DNA of 64,000 bases from Clostridium akagii DSM 12554 (GTDB lineage Bacteria; Bacillota; Clostridia; Clostridiales; Clostridiaceae). Within the stretch, counting starts at the first letter, position 1. The number at the start of each line of letters is the position of its first letter. A program made the translations under genes and the position numbers. Shown piece after piece: positions 54,048-64,000 of the stretch. The notes under the pieces are model-generated. The model saw only the letters and a program-made list of their open reading frames with translations. It had not been told where the DNA came from and ran no database searches. The stretch covers positions 78,518 through 142,517 of the forward strand of contig NZ_KK366009.1 in assembly GCF_000686725.1 (NCBI RefSeq). The letters are read 5' to 3'.

Positions 54048-56048
54048 TTAACTAAATTTATTTATTTCTGTTTCTAGAGTATCCGTAATTTCTTTTAGTT
54101 TTTGTGCTACATTGTTGAATTCAGACATAGTAGCAGTTATCTCTTCTGTTGTAGCTGATACTTCTTCAGTACTAGCGGAAGATTCTTCAGAGACCGCAGA
54201 TATATTTTGCAGTTTGCCCAATATATCGTCTTTACTTTTGTTTGTATCCATAATGTGATTTTTAATAGAGGAAATATCACTTATCAAAAGTTCTATTGAA
54301 TCAGAGAGTTCACTAAATATAGTTTCACTTTGATTTACTACCTCGCTTTGCTCTTTTACTATACTCATAGAAGTATTAATTGATTTTGTTGCAGTGATAT
54401 TCTTTGCTTTGATCTTTTCTACTAAATTGTAAATCTCATTTGTGGAATTAGTGGATTTTTCAGCTAAGTTTCGGATTTCTTCAGCAACTACAGAAAAACC
54501 TTTTCCTGCATCACCTGCTCGGGCTGCTTCAATAGCAGCATTTAGAGCAAGTAAGTTTGTTTGCTGTGCTATGCTGTTTATTGTTTCAGTAATAAGACCT
54601 ATTTCCTTAGAAGATTCAGTCATATCATTTACAGCCTGGGCAACTTCATTTGAAGATTTGTTTACAGAGCTAGTTTTCTCAGTTAATGTAGTCATAATTC
54701 CAGAACCCTTTTTAGCCAAATTACGGGTGCTTTTAGAAATATCGTTTATATTTTCAGTTGCGGTACTTATATTTTCCATTTTTGACGCCAAGGAATCAAA
54801 CTCATCTACACTACCAAATATATTGTGCGCTTGAACACTTGAACCTTGTGCAAGTTGATCAATGGTAGTTGCAACTTCAGTGATTGAAGTTGAAGTTTCT
54901 CTGGACATGCTACTAATAATGTTAGAAGTATTTAAAATATTATCAGAAGATTTTTTTACACTTTTGGTCATTTGGCTTATATTATTAATCATGTCATTAA
55001 AATCATCACTTAAAAGTTCGAATTCATCACCAGAATTTATATTAGTTTTTACAGATAAATCACCACTGGATGCCTTTGAAAATGCAAATTTTAATATATT
55101 GAATTTTTTAACAATACTATCGCTTACTAGATATGAAATTATAATTGCCAAAATAATTGTAGCCAATATGCAGAAAAAGGATATATACATAATTGAATTA
55201 GTATCATTTGATAGTTCGCTTTTATATAATGAACTAACTACTCTCCATCCAGTTAGAGAATTTGTCTGATATGAAGAAAACATTTCATTACCATTATCCT
55301 TGTATTCAGTAAAACCAAATTTACTAGATTTTATTTTACCCCAAAGTTCACTAGTGGTTATTTTTTTTGTTCCTAGCAGAGATTTATCTTTGTTAGCAAT
55401 CATGGTTCCATCTTTGTCAGTCAGGAAAATATAACCTGAATTACCTATCTTGGAAGTTACTAGATTATTACTTAGTGTACTTAAATCAATATCTAGGGCT
55501 ACAACTCCTACTAAATGTCCATCATTATATACCGGTTTTGAAATAGTTATAATATTTTTACCTGTAACCGAGTCTTTATACACAGGGCTATATGATATTT
55601 TATTTGGATTTTTCAGAGAATCAGTATACCATCCTCTGGTAGTTGGGTCATAACCTGCAGGGAACTGTTGTTGAGGATAAATTGTCATGTGTTTACTAGC
55701 ATCAGAAAAATAAACGTTCATGAGGCTATTATTACTATTCTTAACTTCTGTAATAAAGCTTAATGCATATTGCTGAAAGTCGGGATGCGATGATAAATTC
55801 ATAATATCGTAATCGTTGCTTAGAAGATTGATATCACTATCCATTGCTAAAAAATAATTATTAATTCCTGTGTCGATTTCTTTTAATGTTTGATTTGTAC
55901 TAGTGTCCAGTCTTTTACTTAATATGTTATATGATTTAATATAAGATATGTAACCAAGGAAGATAACTGGTAATATGCACAATAAAAGCATTATAACAAG
56001 GAGTTTAATACGAATGCTTTTGAAAGTTTTATTAGTTCGTGTTTTCAT
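54048..56048 (-). CDS. Amino-acid-type chemoreceptor with dCache_1 domain
   Basis: GGAGG precedes the ATG. The 666-residue protein has an N-terminal helix (14-36), an extracellular dCache_1 domain (about 37-280), a second helix, HAMP, and a signalling domain with the tip [22 protein letters not shown]. The dCache domain holds every residue of the dCache_1AA amino-acid motif: Tyr133, Arg138, Trp140, Tyr141, Tyr157, Asp159 and Asp186. The spacing is that of Pseudomonas PctA with one inserted residue. The ligand is thus very likely an amino acid; which one is not predicted. Monocistronic. Confidence 0.92.
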   Translation of the reverse strand: MKTRTNKTFKSIRIKLLVIMLLLCILPVIFLGYISYIKSYNILSKRLDTSTNQTLKEIDTGINNYFLAMDSDINLLSNDYDIMNLSSHPDFQQYALSFITEVKNSNNSLMNVYFSDASKHMTIYPQQQFPAGYDPTTRGWYTDSLKNPNKISYSPVYKDSVTGKNIITISKPVYNDGHLVGVVALDIDLSTLSNNLVTSKIGNSGYIFLTDKDGTMIANKDKSLLGTKKITTSELWGKIKSSKFGFTEYKDNGNEMFSSYQTNSLTGWRVVSSLYKSELSNDTNSIMYISFFCILATIILAIIISYLVSDSIVKKFNILKFAFSKASSGDLSVKTNINSGDEFELLSDDFNDMINNISQMTKSVKKSSDNILNTSNIISSMSRETSTSITEVATTIDQLAQGSSVQAHNIFGSVDEFDSLASKMENISTATENINDISKSTRNLAKKGSGIMTTLTEKTSSVNKSSNEVAQAVNDMTESSKEIGLITETINSIAQQTNLLALNAAIEAARAGDAGKGFSVVAEEIRNLAEKSTNSTNEIYNLVEKIKAKNITATKSINTSMSIVKEQSEVVNQSETIFSELSDSIELLISDISSIKNHIMDTNKSKDDILGKLQNISAVSEESSASTEEVSATTEEITATMSEFNNVAQKLKEITDTLETEINKFS

Positions 56049-56230
56049 TTGTGAACCTCCGATTATTTATAGTTGTTTTTGGTAGTTTGAATGGGTTATG
56101 AACTTTTTATAATATATTGCTTATGCAACGATATACTATAGCATAATATAAATTAAATTTCAATAGATTATTTAATCATAATAAAATTACTATTTAATTT
56201 TCAAACAAAATATAAAATCTTAAAAATATA

Positions 56231-56259
56231 TTGACAATGTTAAACATAATGTTTAAAAT
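56231..56259 (+). promoter_or_regulatory. metH promoter with an internal 17-bp palindrome
   Basis: TTGACA (56231-56236), a 17-base spacer and TAAAAT (56254-56259) stand 35 bases before the riboswitch. The spacer and first bases of the -10 box form a perfect palindrome: TTAAACAT (56240-56247), A, ATGTTTAA (56249-56256). A protein dimer bound here would control initiation, in addition to the riboswitch's control of termination. The remaining bases 56049-56230 hold no gene. Confidence 0.7.
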
Positions 56260-56294
56260 TTATATATGTGATATAAAATTGAATAAAATCTTGT

Positions 56295-56461
56295 TCTTAT
56301 CAAGAGAGGTGGAGGGACTGGCCCTATGAAACCCAACAACCGGCATTCTCATTCGAATGTAACGGTGTTAATTCCTGCAGAAATGAAATATATTTCTGAA
56401 AGATAAGAAAGGAGCGAATTATATAATTTACGCTGCTTTTCTTATGAAATGCAGCTTTTTT
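56295..56461 (+). ncRNA. SAM-I (S-box) riboswitch with transcription terminator
   Basis: The aptamer (56295-56408) has the conserved S-box blocks: TCTTATC with GATAAGA closing helix P1, AAGAGAGGTGGAGGGACTGGCCC, GAAACCCAACAACC, and GGTGTTAATTCCTGCAGAAA with TTCTGAAAGAT. The expression platform is visible. ATAAGAAAGGAGCG (56403-56416) can pair with CGCTGCTTTTCTTAT (56431-56445) as antiterminator. Otherwise GCTGC (56432-56436) pairs with GCAGC (56451-56455) and a run of T follows as terminator. High SAM would stabilise P1 and stop transcription before metH. Confidence 0.95.
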
Positions 56462-56497
56462 GTGTATTAAATTATATTTATGAGGGGGCTATGATCT

Positions 56498-59400
56498 ATG
56501 AATTACAATATAAAAAATTTATTAAAGAAAAGAATACTGGTACTAGATGGTGCCATGGGAACTTGCATACAAGATTATAAATTAGCTGAAGGAGACTACA
56601 GTGGGCATTGCCACTGCTCAATTAACCAAAAGGGAAATAATGATATTTTAAATATTACAAATCCGGATATCATTAGTAGTATTCATGAGAGATACCTAGA
56701 AGCTGGGGCAGATATAATTGAAACAAACACTTTTAGTGGAACTAGAATTTCTCAGAGCGACTATGATATGACAGAAAAAATATATGAAATAAATTTTAAT
56801 GGAGCAAAACTTGCAAGAGAGGCGGCAGACAAATATACTGAGAAAACTCCGGAGAAACCTCGGTTTGTAGCTGGAGCTATCGGACCTACAAATAGAACTG
56901 CATCCCTTTCTCCAGATGTTGAAAACCCTGGGCTCAGGAATACTAGTTTTGATGAACTTGTTGAAGCTTACAGTGAACAAATTGATGGTTTGATTGATGG
57001 AAAGGTGGACATTCTAATAATTGAAACCATATTTGATGCTTTAAATGCAAGGGCCGCATTATTTGCAGCAAAAAACATGTTTCTAAAAAAAGGTAAAAGG
57101 TTACCTATTATAATATCCGGAACTATTGCAGATAAAAGTGGAAGAATTTTATCAGGGCAGACTTTAGAAGCTTTTGCCAATACTATGGTGGATGAGGATG
57201 TAATTGGAATAGGACTTAATTGTTCATTTGGAGCTAAGGAACTTATACCATTTATAAAATATCTTTCTAAGACACAAAACAGGTATGTCACTTTTTATCC
57301 AAATGCAGGACTTCCAAACTCATTTGGTGAGTACGATGAACTTCCAGAAATCACAGCTCAGCTTGTTAAGGGATTAGCTAGTCAAGGACATTTAAATATT
57401 GTTGGAGGCTGCTGTGGAACTACACCGGAGCATATTAAGGCAATTAGTGATTCGGTAGCAGGTATTAAACCTAGAATCGTTCCTGATATAGAACCAGAGA
57501 CTATATATTGTGGACTAGAAGCTCAGAAAATAAGCAAAGAAAATAAATTTGTAAACATTGGAGAAAGAACAAATGTGGCAGGTTCGGCTAAATTTGCAAG
57601 ACTAATTAGGGAAAAAAAATATGAAGAAGCATTATCAGTAGCAAAAGAACAAGTGGAAAACGGTGCACAAATAATTGATATAAATTTTGATGATGCACTT
57701 TTAGAATCAAAAGAAGAGATGGATATTTTTCTCAAACTTGTGGCCAGTGAACCGGAAATATCAAAGGTACCCGTAATGATTGATTCTTCAAAATTTGAAG
57801 TTATAATAACCGGATTAAAAGCCATACAAGGTAAGGCAATTGTAAATTCAATAAGTTTAAAGGCCGGTGACGCGGAATTCATAAGACGTGCAAATTTAAT
57901 AAAAAAATTTGGAGCAGGGGTTGTAGTCATGGCTTTTGATGAAAAAGGTCAGGCAGATACTTATGAGAAGAAGATAAATATATGTAAAAGAGCATATGAC
58001 ATTTTAGTTGATCAGGTTAAGTTTTCGCCAGAAAATATTATATTTGATCCGAATATTTTAGCTATAGCTACAGGCATGGAGGAACATAACAACTATGCTG
58101 TAGATTATATTAATGCTACTAGGTGGATTAAAGAAAATTTGCCCTATGCTAAAGTAAGTGGTGGAGTTAGTAATCTTTCATTTTCTTTTAGAGGAAATAA
58201 TGGAATAAGAGAAGCAATGCATTCAGCGTTTTTGTATCATGCAATTAAAGCTGGTATGGATATGGGAATTGTAAATGCTGGAATGATTCAAATCTACGAT
58301 GAAATTGATAAAGATTTATTACAAAAGGTTGAGAATGTAATTCTAAACACACATTCATTAGCGGCAGAAGAACTTTTGGAATTTGCAGAAAGTTATAAGG
58401 TCTCCGATAAAAAAGTAGAAGGTAATAAAAATTCTTGGAGAAATGAGGATTGTAAGTCTAGATTAAAGCACGCTGTAATAAAGGGTATAACTGAGTTTAT
58501 TAAGGAAGACGTGGAAGAAGCCAGAGGAGAATATGACAAGGCACTGCAAATAATTGAGGAACCACTTATGGATGGCATGAAAGTTGTTGGTGAATTGTTT
58601 GGAGAGGGAAAAATGTTTCTTCCTCAAGTAGTTAAAAGTGCTAGGGTTATGAAACGTGCGGTAGAATGTCTTTCTCCGTATATTGAAGAGGAAAAAGGTG
58701 GACTAAGTTCTAGTGTTGGAAAAGTTGTATTTGCAACAGTTAAAGGAGATGTTCATGATATAGGTAAAAATATTGTATCAGTAGTTCTTTCTTGTAATAA
58801 TTTTGAAGTTATAGACCTTGGAGTTATGGTACCAGCAGAGGTGATATTGGAAACTGCAAAACGTGAAAAGGCTGACATAATTGCTCTCAGTGGGCTTATT
58901 ACGCCATCTCTAGAGGAAATGGCAAATGTGGCAGAAGAGATGGAAAGACAAGGGTTCAATATTCCACTTATGATAGGTGGTGCAACAACTTCAAAGACTC
59001 ATACCGCTTTAAAAATTGAACCTATGTACTCAAAAGGAGTTATTCATACAACAGATGCTTCAAAAGCAGTAGAAGCAGCAAAATTGCTTTTAAATAAAGA
59101 TAAGAAGACACAATATTTGAAACAAATTAAAGAGGAATACAAGACAATAAGAGAAAATTATGCTCGGTTCCCAAGAAAGTTTGTATCTTTAGAATATGCA
59201 AGAGAAAATAGTTTCAGTAAGGATTGGAAAACTGCTAATATAACAAAACCTAATTTTTTAGGAATAAAAAAATTATTAAATTTCCCCATTGCCAAATTAA
59301 GAAAATATATTGATTGGAGTTTCTTTTTTATTGCTTGGGATATGGGAATGGTATATCCAAGAATAATGGAGGATCCAAAGTTTGGTGAAGAGGCTAAAAA

Positions 59401-60136
59401 ATTATTTTATGATGCAAATAAAATGCTAGATAAAATTGAAAATGAAAATGTATTAACAGCTAACGGTGTGTTTGGTATTTTTGAAGCAAACGCAATAGAA
59501 GATAATATTGAAATTTATAGTGGGTCAGAGGTTATTACATTTAACTTGCTAAGGCAACAGGAAAGCAAAAAAGAGAATATTTATAGGTGTCTATCCGATT
59601 ATGTGGCTCCTAAAAATAGTGGAGTTAAGGATTATCTAGGCGGATTCATTACAACGGGGGGAATTGGTGCAAAAGAATATGCAGATAAATTAAAGGCAAG
59701 TGGGGATGACTATGGTGCATCCATGGTTATCATACTTGCAGATAGACTTGCAGAAGCCTTTGCGGAATATCTTCATCTTGAAATTAGAAAAAAATATTGG
59801 GGATATTCGCCTTCAGAAGACCTAGAAGTGGGGAGTTTATTTAAAGGTGAATATATAGGCATAAGACCTGCGTTTGGTTATCCATCATTAAGGGATCATG
59901 CAGAAAAAGTCAAGTTATTTAAGCTTTTGGATAGGAAAGGAGAACTTAAAATAAATTTGACAGAAAATTACATGATGTCTCCTGTTGCAAGTACGTGTGG
60001 TCTTTATTTTGGTAGTGATGACGCAAAATATTTTGACATCAATAAAATTGATGATGAGCAGTTTAAAAATTATACCCAGAGAAACCAAAAAGATGAAGCT
60101 GAACTTAAAAAAATATTTAATATACTTTTACCTTGA
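56498..60136 (+). CDS. metH: Cobalamin-dependent methionine synthase MetH
   Basis: GAGGGGG precedes the ATG. The 1212-residue protein has all MetH modules in order. The homocysteine domain carries zinc ligands Cys242, Cys305 and Cys306 ([15 protein letters not shown]). The methyltetrahydrofolate pterin domain follows ([12 protein letters not shown], then DINFDD). Next is the B12 helical cap, then the cobalamin domain with the axial His about residue 752 ([10 protein letters not shown]). The reactivation domain has its SAM motif RPAFGYP about residue 1123. It makes methionine from homocysteine and should be self-sufficient in reactivation. Control is by the SAM-I riboswitch directly upstream. 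No separate metF-type gene is near. Confidence 0.95.
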   Translation: MNYNIKNLLKKRILVLDGAMGTCIQDYKLAEGDYSGHCHCSINQKGNNDILNITNPDIISSIHERYLEAGADIIETNTFSGTRISQSDYDMTEKIYEINFNGAKLAREAADKYTEKTPEKPRFVAGAIGPTNRTASLSPDVENPGLRNTSFDELVEAYSEQIDGLIDGKVDILIIETIFDALNARAALFAAKNMFLKKGKRLPIIISGTIADKSGRILSGQTLEAFANTMVDEDVIGIGLNCSFGAKELIPFIKYLSKTQNRYVTFYPNAGLPNSFGEYDELPEITAQLVKGLASQGHLNIVGGCCGTTPEHIKAISDSVAGIKPRIVPDIEPETIYCGLEAQKISKENKFVNIGERTNVAGSAKFARLIREKKYEEALSVAKEQVENGAQIIDINFDDALLESKEEMDIFLKLVASEPEISKVPVMIDSSKFEVIITGLKAIQGKAIVNSISLKAGDAEFIRRANLIKKFGAGVVVMAFDEKGQADTYEKKINICKRAYDILVDQVKFSPENIIFDPNILAIATGMEEHNNYAVDYINATRWIKENLPYAKVSGGVSNLSFSFRGNNGIREAMHSAFLYHAIKAGMDMGIVNAGMIQIYDEIDKDLLQKVENVILNTHSLAAEELLEFAESYKVSDKKVEGNKNSWRNEDCKSRLKHAVIKGITEFIKEDVEEARGEYDKALQIIEEPLMDGMKVVGELFGEGKMFLPQVVKSARVMKRAVECLSPYIEEEKGGLSSSVGKVVFATVKGDVHDIGKNIVSVVLSCNNFEVIDLGVMVPAEVILETAKREKADIIALSGLITPSLEEMANVAEEMERQGFNIPLMIGGATTSKTHTALKIEPMYSKGVIHTTDASKAVEAAKLLLNKDKKTQYLKQIKEEYKTIRENYARFPRKFVSLEYARENSFSKDWKTANITKPNFLGIKKLLNFPIAKLRKYIDWSFFFIAWDMGMVYPRIMEDPKFGEEAKKLFYDANKMLDKIENENVLTANGVFGIFEANAIEDNIEIYSGSEVITFNLLRQQESKKENIYRCLSDYVAPKNSGVKDYLGGFITTGGIGAKEYADKLKASGDDYGASMVIILADRLAEAFAEYLHLEIRKKYWGYSPSEDLEVGSLFKGEYIGIRPAFGYPSLRDHAEKVKLFKLLDRKGELKINLTENYMMSPVASTCGLYFGSDDAKYFDINKIDDEQFKNYTQRNQKDEAELKKIFNILLP

Positions 60137-60254
60137 AAATTGCATTTCATTCGCAAATTTTCAATGATTGAAGCTGAAATCTTGGCATTTAGTAACAAAG
60201 CCTTTCGCACAAACATATAATACTTATACGGATTAATGTGAAGGGCGGAACATT

Positions 60255-60911
60255 ATGATAAAGTCATATTTTGTTGTAATGATGTTACTAGCAGTGGTAA
60301 GCAATACAGATAATTTTGCAGTTGGAATCTCATATGGTACTAGAAAAATGCAGATACCATTTATATCAAACTTAATTATAGCTTTTATAACTGGGTTAGG
60401 TACGCTTATATCAATGCTTCTAGGTTCAGTGATTTCGAATGTATTGAACCAAAAACAAGCAACATTTTTAGGTTCGATAATAATAATTGTAGTTGGATGC
60501 TGGATTTTTGTAAAAGAGATGAGAAACATATTTAAAGATGATAGTAATAAAAATCAAAGTCAAGTATGTAAAATTGAAATAAGTAGTTATGGATCTATTG
60601 GCAAAATCCCAAAGATATTAGAAAATCCTTTTTTAGCAGATTTGGATTTCTCAGGATACATTAGTGTCAGTGAAAGCATTATTTTAGGATGTGCATTAGC
60701 ACTTAATAATATGGCAAATGGAATTGGGGCAGGACTTGCAGGTATAAATCCTTTTGTGACATCAATATTTGCATTTATAATCAGTTTACTTTCTATTTGG
60801 GCTGGCATTAAACTTGGGCATGATTATATTCAAAATTTTTTAGGAAAACTTTCGGCTCCTTTAGCTGGAATTATACTTATAATAATAGGGATTTATGAAA
60901 TTATATTTTAA
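60255..60911 (+). CDS. YtaF-like sporulation membrane protein (MntP superfamily)
   Basis: The 218-residue protein has six hydrophobic helices with the paired acidic signatures of the MntP/YtaF family: SNTDNFAVGISYGTRKM in the first half and LALNNMANGIGAGLAGIN in the second. MntP members export manganese; YtaF is a sporulation-associated relative in Bacillus and clostridia. This copy has the YtaF length with a longer middle loop (about residues 96-130). Location after metH is not a tight operon (118 bases). Own terminator follows. Confidence 0.82.
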   Translation: MIKSYFVVMMLLAVVSNTDNFAVGISYGTRKMQIPFISNLIIAFITGLGTLISMLLGSVISNVLNQKQATFLGSIIIIVVGCWIFVKEMRNIFKDDSNKNQSQVCKIEISSYGSIGKIPKILENPFLADLDFSGYISVSESIILGCALALNNMANGIGAGLAGINPFVTSIFAFIISLLSIWAGIKLGHDYIQNFLGKLSAPLAGIILIIIGIYEIIF

Positions 60912-60967
60912 GTCGAGATGCAAGAGGCAAGTTTTCCTTGGGCGAAATAGTACCATATAGAAAAAGA

Positions 60968-61008
60968 AAGTCCGCAGATTATGTTTACTAAATCTGTGGA
61001 CTTTTTTA
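60968..61008 (+). terminator. Intrinsic terminator
   Basis: AAGTCCGCAGATT (60968-60980) pairs with AATCTGTGGACTT (60991-61003) with one G-T pair, followed by TTTTT. Confidence 0.85.
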
Positions 61009-61078
61009 TTTTATTATTTCTCGGTTTTAGCTGATAAATATTCAATAACTTGAAAAGTTGGATTTTAGAATTATAAGT

Positions 61079-63229
61079 TTATATTTTTTTTACATTCAAG
61101 ACTCTCATTGAGTTTAAAACTGCAATTAATGCTACGCCAACATCTCCAAAAACTGCCTCCCACATTGTAGCGAAACCTAAAGCACCAAAAACTAAAAGAA
61201 TAATTTTTATACTTAATGCAAAAACAATATTTTGAACTACGATGTGTTTTGTCCTTGATGCTATTTTTAAAGCTGTTACTAGTTTAGAAGGTTCATCATT
61301 CATAATTACTATATCAGATGCTTCAATAGCAGCATCTGAACCTAAACCACCCATAGCTACTCCGATATCTGCTCTGGAAAGTACGGGAGCATCATTTACA
61401 CCATCACCAACAAATAACAATTTTTCTTTATTAGACATATTTGTATATAGGCTTTCTAGTATTTCAACCTTTTGTTGTGGTAAAAGTTCTGAGTAAACTT
61501 CATCAATACCTAATTTCTCGGCGATTATAGTAGCAACTTTTTTATTGTCCCCAGTAAGCATAACAATTTTTTTGATGCCAATCTTTTTAAGTTCTTTTAT
61601 AGCAACTTTTGAATCATCTTTTATTTCATCGGAAATTATAATATAACCAGCATAAACCTTATCAATAGCAACATGAATTATGGTTCCAAAGGAATCTATA
61701 TTTATATGCTGAATATTATTATTATCCATAAGTTTTGAATTACCAGCGAGTATATTTTTACCATTAACATCAGCACTAACACCATAGCCGGAAAGCTCAG
61801 TATAGTTTGATATATTGTTTGTGTCTATGGGCATATTGTAGTATTTTACAATGGATGTTGCGATTGGGTGATTTGAATAGCTTTCAGCAAAGGCTGTATA
61901 CTGGAGTAATGCGTTTTTATCAAATTTTGTGTTTGCAAAAATTTCAGTTACATTAAATACACCTTTTGTTAAAGTTCCAGTTTTATCAAAAACTACTATA
62001 CTGGCATCATTAAGTGCTTCTAAATAGTTACTTCCTTTAACAAGAATGCCTTTTTTTGAAGCGGCACCGATTCCACCAAAGAAACCCAATGGAACTGATA
62101 TTACAAGAGCACATGGACAAGATATAACAAGGAAAATTAAGGCTCTATATAACCAGCTTGAAAAAGCAGCGCCAGGAATAATAAGAGGTGGTATAAATGC
62201 TAATGCTAATGCTGAAAATGTAACAATGGGAGTATAATACCTAGCAAATTTAGTTATAAAGTTCTCAGCATTTGCTTTTTTTGAACTTGCATTTTCGGTT
62301 AACTCTAAGATTTTTGCTATGGAAGATTCTCCAAAGACTTTTTCAACTTTCACAGTTAAAAGACCAGTGGTATTTATAAAACCACTTAGTACGGTACTTC
62401 CTACTTCTACTTCTCTTGGAACAGATTCACCTGTGAGGTTTGAAGTATTCATAAGAGATTTTCCATCTATAACATTACCATCAAGAGGAACTTTTTCACC
62501 AGGTTTTATAATTATTATATCACCAACATTTACATCATTTGGATCCACTTTTTTTAGGTCAGTACCTATCTTCAGGTTTGCAAAGTCAGGCTTTATATCC
62601 ATAAGGGCTGAGATGGATTTTCTTGAATGATTCACAGCAATTCCTTGCAGGAACTCACCAACTTGATAAAAAAGCATAACTCCAACAGCTTCTGGATATT
62701 GTTTAATTGCCAAAGCACCAATGGAAGCAATACTCATTAAAAAATTTTCATCAAATAGTTCGCCTTTTAAAATATTTTTAAAAGATTTAACAAGAACTTC
62801 GGAACCTATTAATAAGAAAGCAATAATGTATAGTGGAAGTTTTATATTTGAACCATTACTTAAGAAGAAGGTGATTAGGTAAATAATTGCACCAAGTATT
62901 ATTAGTAATAAATCTTTTTTTTCTTTTAACCTATCTATAAAGGTTTGATTTATATGGATATCTTGTTTTGATTCAACCTTTTTGTAATTTTTCACTCTTT
63001 CCTTAACAATTACATCAGGCTCAATACGATTAATTATTTGTTTTGACATTCCCATAACGTTAGATATATTTTCTGGTATATCTACTTCAATTGTAAGAAC
63101 TTTATTTACAAAATTCATTGATGCATTATTTACTCCAGGTAAATCTTTGACTCTTGTTTCTATTTTTGCGGCACAGTTAGCGCAGCATAAACCTTCTAGT
63201 AATAATTCTTTTTTTGTATTTTCAGCCAT
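61079..63229 (-). CDS. cadA: Heavy-metal P-type ATPase (CadA/ZntA-like)
   Basis: AAGGAGG precedes the ATG. The 716-residue pump has one N-terminal HMA domain with a CCANC metal motif (Cys15, Cys16, Cys19), eight membrane helices, and the membrane metal site SCPCALVISVPLG (CPC). It also has phosphorylation motif DKTGTLT, TGES, the ATP-binding HP motif (SNHPIATSIV) and the hinge GDGVNDAPVL. The CPC motif and the SmtB-type regulator upstream point to Zn2+, Cd2+ or Pb2+ export rather than copper. The regulator gene ends 95 bases upstream, in the same direction, so the two form a cadCA operon. The double cysteine before the usual CxxC is typical of some clostridial members. Confidence 0.92.
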   Translation of the reverse strand: MAENTKKELLLEGLCCANCAAKIETRVKDLPGVNNASMNFVNKVLTIEVDIPENISNVMGMSKQIINRIEPDVIVKERVKNYKKVESKQDIHINQTFIDRLKEKKDLLLIILGAIIYLITFFLSNGSNIKLPLYIIAFLLIGSEVLVKSFKNILKGELFDENFLMSIASIGALAIKQYPEAVGVMLFYQVGEFLQGIAVNHSRKSISALMDIKPDFANLKIGTDLKKVDPNDVNVGDIIIIKPGEKVPLDGNVIDGKSLMNTSNLTGESVPREVEVGSTVLSGFINTTGLLTVKVEKVFGESSIAKILELTENASSKKANAENFITKFARYYTPIVTFSALALAFIPPLIIPGAAFSSWLYRALIFLVISCPCALVISVPLGFFGGIGAASKKGILVKGSNYLEALNDASIVVFDKTGTLTKGVFNVTEIFANTKFDKNALLQYTAFAESYSNHPIATSIVKYYNMPIDTNNISNYTELSGYGVSADVNGKNILAGNSKLMDNNNIQHINIDSFGTIIHVAIDKVYAGYIIISDEIKDDSKVAIKELKKIGIKKIVMLTGDNKKVATIIAEKLGIDEVYSELLPQQKVEILESLYTNMSNKEKLLFVGDGVNDAPVLSRADIGVAMGGLGSDAAIEASDIVIMNDEPSKLVTALKIASRTKHIVVQNIVFALSIKIILLVFGALGFATMWEAVFGDVGVALIAVLNSMRVLNVKKI

Positions 63230-63323
63230 AAAAAACGCCTCCTTCTATTGCTATAATATGAAACTTTTATATATTGGCGAGCAGAGAAACATTTTGTTAT
63301 ATATTTAATTGGTTAGTCGAATT

Positions 63324-63692
63324 TTATTTCTCGGTTAGATGTGCAAGTCCTTGATTAAATATTTGTTTAACATGGTCATCATCTAAGGAATAATAAACAA
63401 CTTTGCCAGCTCTCCTATATTTAATAAGTTTTGCAGTTCTTAATGTTTTAAGCTGGTGGGATACGGAAGATTGTTTCATTCCTAGTAAGGTTGCAATATC
63501 ACATACACACATTTCTGAAAGTGATAGCACATGTAAGATTTTAACCCTTGTTGTGTCTCCAAATATTTTATATAAATCTGATAAATCATAAAGTAACTCT
63601 TCATCTATCATATGTGACCTGACATTTTTGATTATATCAGGGTGGATTACGTTACAATCACAGACATCTATTTTTTCTTTTTCAGAAAACAT
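63324..63692 (-). CDS. cadC: ArsR/SmtB family metal repressor (CadC-like)
   Basis: I chose ATG 63692, after GAGGAG; a GTG three codons earlier lies too close to the site. The 122-residue repressor has a winged HTH (MCVCDIATLLGMKQSSVSHQLKTL). The type-1 metal site seen in staphylococcal CadC is present as Cys62 and Cys64 (CVC) with N-terminal Cys11 and Cys13 (VCDC). The C-terminal helix keeps the Asp-x-His...His-x-x-Glu zinc site (DDDHVKQIFNQGLAHLTE). It should sense Cd2+/Pb2+/Zn2+ and repress the cadCA operon. Its own promoter region holds an 8-bp triple repeat. Confidence 0.9.
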   Translation of the reverse strand: MFSEKEKIDVCDCNVIHPDIIKNVRSHMIDEELLYDLSDLYKIFGDTTRVKILHVLSLSEMCVCDIATLLGMKQSSVSHQLKTLRTAKLIKYRRAGKVVYYSLDDDHVKQIFNQGLAHLTEK

Positions 63693-63717
63693 TTTAATCA
63701 CTCCTCATATGCACATA

Positions 63718-63741
63718 TGTTCATGTGTTCATGTGTTCATA
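63718..63741. promoter_or_regulatory. Triple 8-bp repeat, probable CadC operator
   Basis: TGTTCATG, TGTTCATG and TGTTCATA follow each other without gap, flanked by ATATG on one side and ATATA on the other, 26 bases before the cadC start on the minus strand. ArsR/SmtB repressors bind AT-rich dyads with ATATGAA-like half sites, and the array contains them as overlapping half sites. Confidence 0.6.
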
Positions 63742-63876
63742 TATAATATATGATAATTATAGAAATTTGTCAACATTTTTAAGAAAATTAAGGATGGATA
63801 AATAGTTGAAATATAGAATTGAAGTATAAAGCTATTTTAATGAAATACAGTACTAAAAACATAGTTCAAAAAATAA

Positions 63877-63907
63877 TATAAGCGTTCTAAATATTAGAAC
63901 GCTTATA
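63877..63907 (-). terminator. Terminator of the initiator tRNA
   Basis: A perfect 14-bp hairpin (63877-63890 with 63894-63907) over a 3-base loop directly follows the tRNA on the minus strand, and a T-rich tract (TTATTTTTTG) comes next. Confidence 0.85.
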
Positions 63908-63983
<76 letters not shown>

Positions 63984-64000
63984 ATATTAAGTTGTTAAGA

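Noticed and set aside
54442..55269. Two frames of about 130 codons on the plus strand
   Set aside because: They are opposite the conserved chemoreceptor signalling domain and reflect its codon bias.

Overview
The window is low-GC, AT-rich DNA with AGGAGG-type ribosome sites and short gene-dense operons. The gene content points to a spore-forming, strictly anaerobic Clostridium-like Firmicute. It includes a SPOCS-domain (DUF3794) protein, a YtaF-type sporulation membrane protein, an iron-dependent alcohol dehydrogenase, a cobalamin-dependent MetH under a SAM-I riboswitch, many chemoreceptors and several orphan histidine kinases. I see no prophage, integrase, insertion sequence, rRNA or CRISPR array. 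The species assignment is inference from gene content only.

Layout. 1-2 kb: the tail of a surface-anchored protein with cyclase-like repeats and a DUF4430 protein. 1.6-8.3 kb: small accessory genes (VOC, YdbC-like, pentapeptide-repeat, MccF-like S66 peptidase) mixed with wrecked genes (DUF5655 fragment, alpha/beta hydrolase), a 46-residue peptide gene behind a dyad-containing promoter, and two unrecognised proteins. 8.4-10.9 kb: ACT-domain protein, LysE exporter, AraC regulator and DUF2000. 12-16 kb: iron alcohol dehydrogenase, a histidine kinase with a degenerate receiver, and a MerR-methyltransferase fusion with a 19-bp-spacer promoter. 16-21 kb: a DeoR/HAD/HTH-less DeoR cluster, YggT and oligo-1,6-glucosidase. 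21-24 kb: flavin reductase, MgsA/RarA and gene remnants.

24-31.6 kb is a complete aminoethylphosphonate (AEP) utilisation locus. A divergent DeoR regulator faces an ABC importer (ATPase, fused double permease, lipoprotein), then PhnW, PhnX and a PbfA-like class III PLP enzyme. The last genes overlap by a few bases. Together they would import AEP and its hydroxylated derivative and release acetaldehyde, phosphate and ammonia or alanine.

33-38 kb is a Bcr-like envelope-stress module. It has an OmpR-type regulator and short kinase, one BcrA-like ATPase, two duplicated permeases and a divergent PAP2 phosphatase. Between the two permeases lies a 66-bp scar of a second ATPase gene, so the locus arose by duplication of an ATPase-permease pair followed by internal deletion. 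38-47 kb: DinB, EamA, double GNAT, L,D-transpeptidase, ThyA-DHFR, a large M16 protease and a repeat-bearing frameshifted gene. 47-56 kb: a SPOCS protein, a 7TM histidine kinase, two chemoreceptors (one with the full dCache amino-acid motif), a hydrolase and a histidine phosphatase. 56-64 kb: SAM-I riboswitch and metH, YtaF-like protein, CadA/CadC metal resistance with its operator, and an initiator tRNA.

The observations most worth checking are the ABC ATPase scar, the pseudo-receiver kinase, the MerR-methyltransferase fusion, the regulated 46-residue Cys peptide, the HTH-less DeoR, and the perfect palindrome inside the metH promoter upstream of its riboswitch.
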